Positions 63,330-64,000 of a stretch of DNA of 64,000 bases are shown in pieces. The notes under the pieces are model-generated. The model worked only from the letters and a program-made list of their open reading frames with translations. It was not told the origin of the DNA and made no database searches. Numbering within the stretch: position 1 is the first letter of the stretch; each line of letters begins with the position of its first letter. Source of the stretch: Siphonodentalium dalli (Eukaryota > Mollusca > Scaphopoda > Gadilida > Siphonodentaliidae); NCBI GenBank assembly GCA_032622095.1, contig CP136065.1:240973530-241037529 (forward strand), read 5' to 3'. The translations under genes and the position numbers were made by a program.

Positions 63330-64000
63330 ACACGATATCTTCCCCCCTGGGTATCTTCCCCCCCGGGGGGGAACATACCCCGGGGTATCTTCCCCCCCAC
63401 CCTGGGTATCTTCCCCCCCACTCGTACATTTTTTTTCCCTCACTTATTTTATATTATTATGGTAAGAAATGCCGAGAAAACTATTAAATTATTTTTTTTT
63501 TTTTTGTTATATGAAGTTTAACTTAACCCAGTAATAGCATAAATATGTCAAAATATTACCTTATGATTCTATCGTTTAATTTGCTTTATATAGTCATGAA
63601 ATGGCGAGAAATTAACTTTATATGAGCACAATTTGATAGAGTAAGAATTTGGGGTGGGGGGTGGAGATACCCAGGCCTGAGTATCTTTCCCCCCACCCAG
63701 CGCCTACATATGAAAAAATTAAACGTATGATTTTATTGCTTAATTTGCTTTATATAGTCATGAATTGGCGAGAAATTAACTTTATATGAGCAAAATTTGA
63801 TAGAGTAAGAATTTGGGGTGGGGGGGGAAATACCCAGGCCTGAGTATCTTCCCCCCCCCCACCCAGCGCCTACATATGAAAAAATTAAACGTATGATTTT
63901 ATTGCTTAATTTGCTTTATATAGTCATGAATTGGCGAGAAATTAACTTTATATGAGCAAAATTTGATAGAGTAAGAATTTGGGGTGGGGGGGAGATACCC
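63330..64000. repeat. Poly-C/poly-G rich tandem array running off the window
   Basis: 63340-63420 has four GGGTATCTTCCCCCC motifs. From about 63555 a unit of about 166 bp repeats: TTAATTTGCTTTATATAGTC, GCGAGAAATTAACTTTATAT, GAATTTGGGGTGGGGGG, then ATACCCAGGCCTGAGTATCT-TCCCCCC. The G tract and C tract of each unit can pair across CAGGCCTG. The third copy is cut by the window end. Confidence 0.85.

Noticed and set aside
1..64000. tRNA genes
   Set aside because: No cloverleaf with A and B boxes was recognised by eye; a tRNA scan would be needed to exclude them.

Overview
This is nuclear DNA of an animal, most likely a mollusc or another lophotrochozoan. Coding sequence is split into short exons with GT-AG introns. 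More than half of the window is repeat-derived: LINE tails, TTAA-flanked miniature elements, hAT-like elements and a DIRS-order retroelement. Several dispersed repeats carry internal GGAC/GTCC tetranucleotide runs of a kind I associate with mollusc genomes; that class-level guess rests on memory of repeat style and is weak. No bacterial or viral gene arrangement is visible.

Two host genes are supported. (1) DCTPP1 (dCTP pyrophosphatase 1) lies on the minus strand. Its last three exons are at 22556-22446, 19162-19128 and 16821-16604; the exon with the start codon was not found. (2) NPEPPS (puromycin-sensitive aminopeptidase, M1 family) lies on the plus strand. Fourteen exons from 32245 to 60116 encode 579 residues in one continuous frame, including GAMEN and HEXXH-18-E. 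The C-terminal third lies beyond the window. The two genes are divergently oriented.

Layout: 1-2090 TTAA-type elements and inverted repeats; 2276-9258 an 83-bp satellite of about 84 copies; 9.3-16.1 kb dispersed repeats, a LINE tail and piggyBac-type miniature elements; 16.4-22.6 kb DCTPP1 with repeat-filled introns; 22.6-32.2 kb repeats, LINE tails, a 5S-rRNA-derived fragment and palindromes; 32.2-60.1 kb NPEPPS, whose introns hold three hAT-type elements with perfect 8-bp target duplications, a pogo-like element, several miniature elements and an antisense DIRS-type retroelement with open gag-fragment, RT/RNase H and tyrosine-recombinase frames; 61.0-63.1 kb a tandem array rich in CCATCTTGG motifs; 63.3-64.0 kb a G/C-run tandem array leaving the window.

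The most unusual observation is a pattern shared by both genes. At four exons (DCTPP1 at 22446; NPEPPS exons 4, 10 and 11) the last 26-45 nt of the exon plus its 5' splice site have been tandemly copied into the following intron, from about 2 up to about 14 extra copies. Each intron therefore starts with an array of decoy exon ends and donors. In all four cases reading through the genuine donor meets an in-frame stop within the first repeat unit. A second notable point is that the gag fragment and RT/RNase H of the DIRS-type element share one frame, separated only by a UGA followed by CUA, a known readthrough context.
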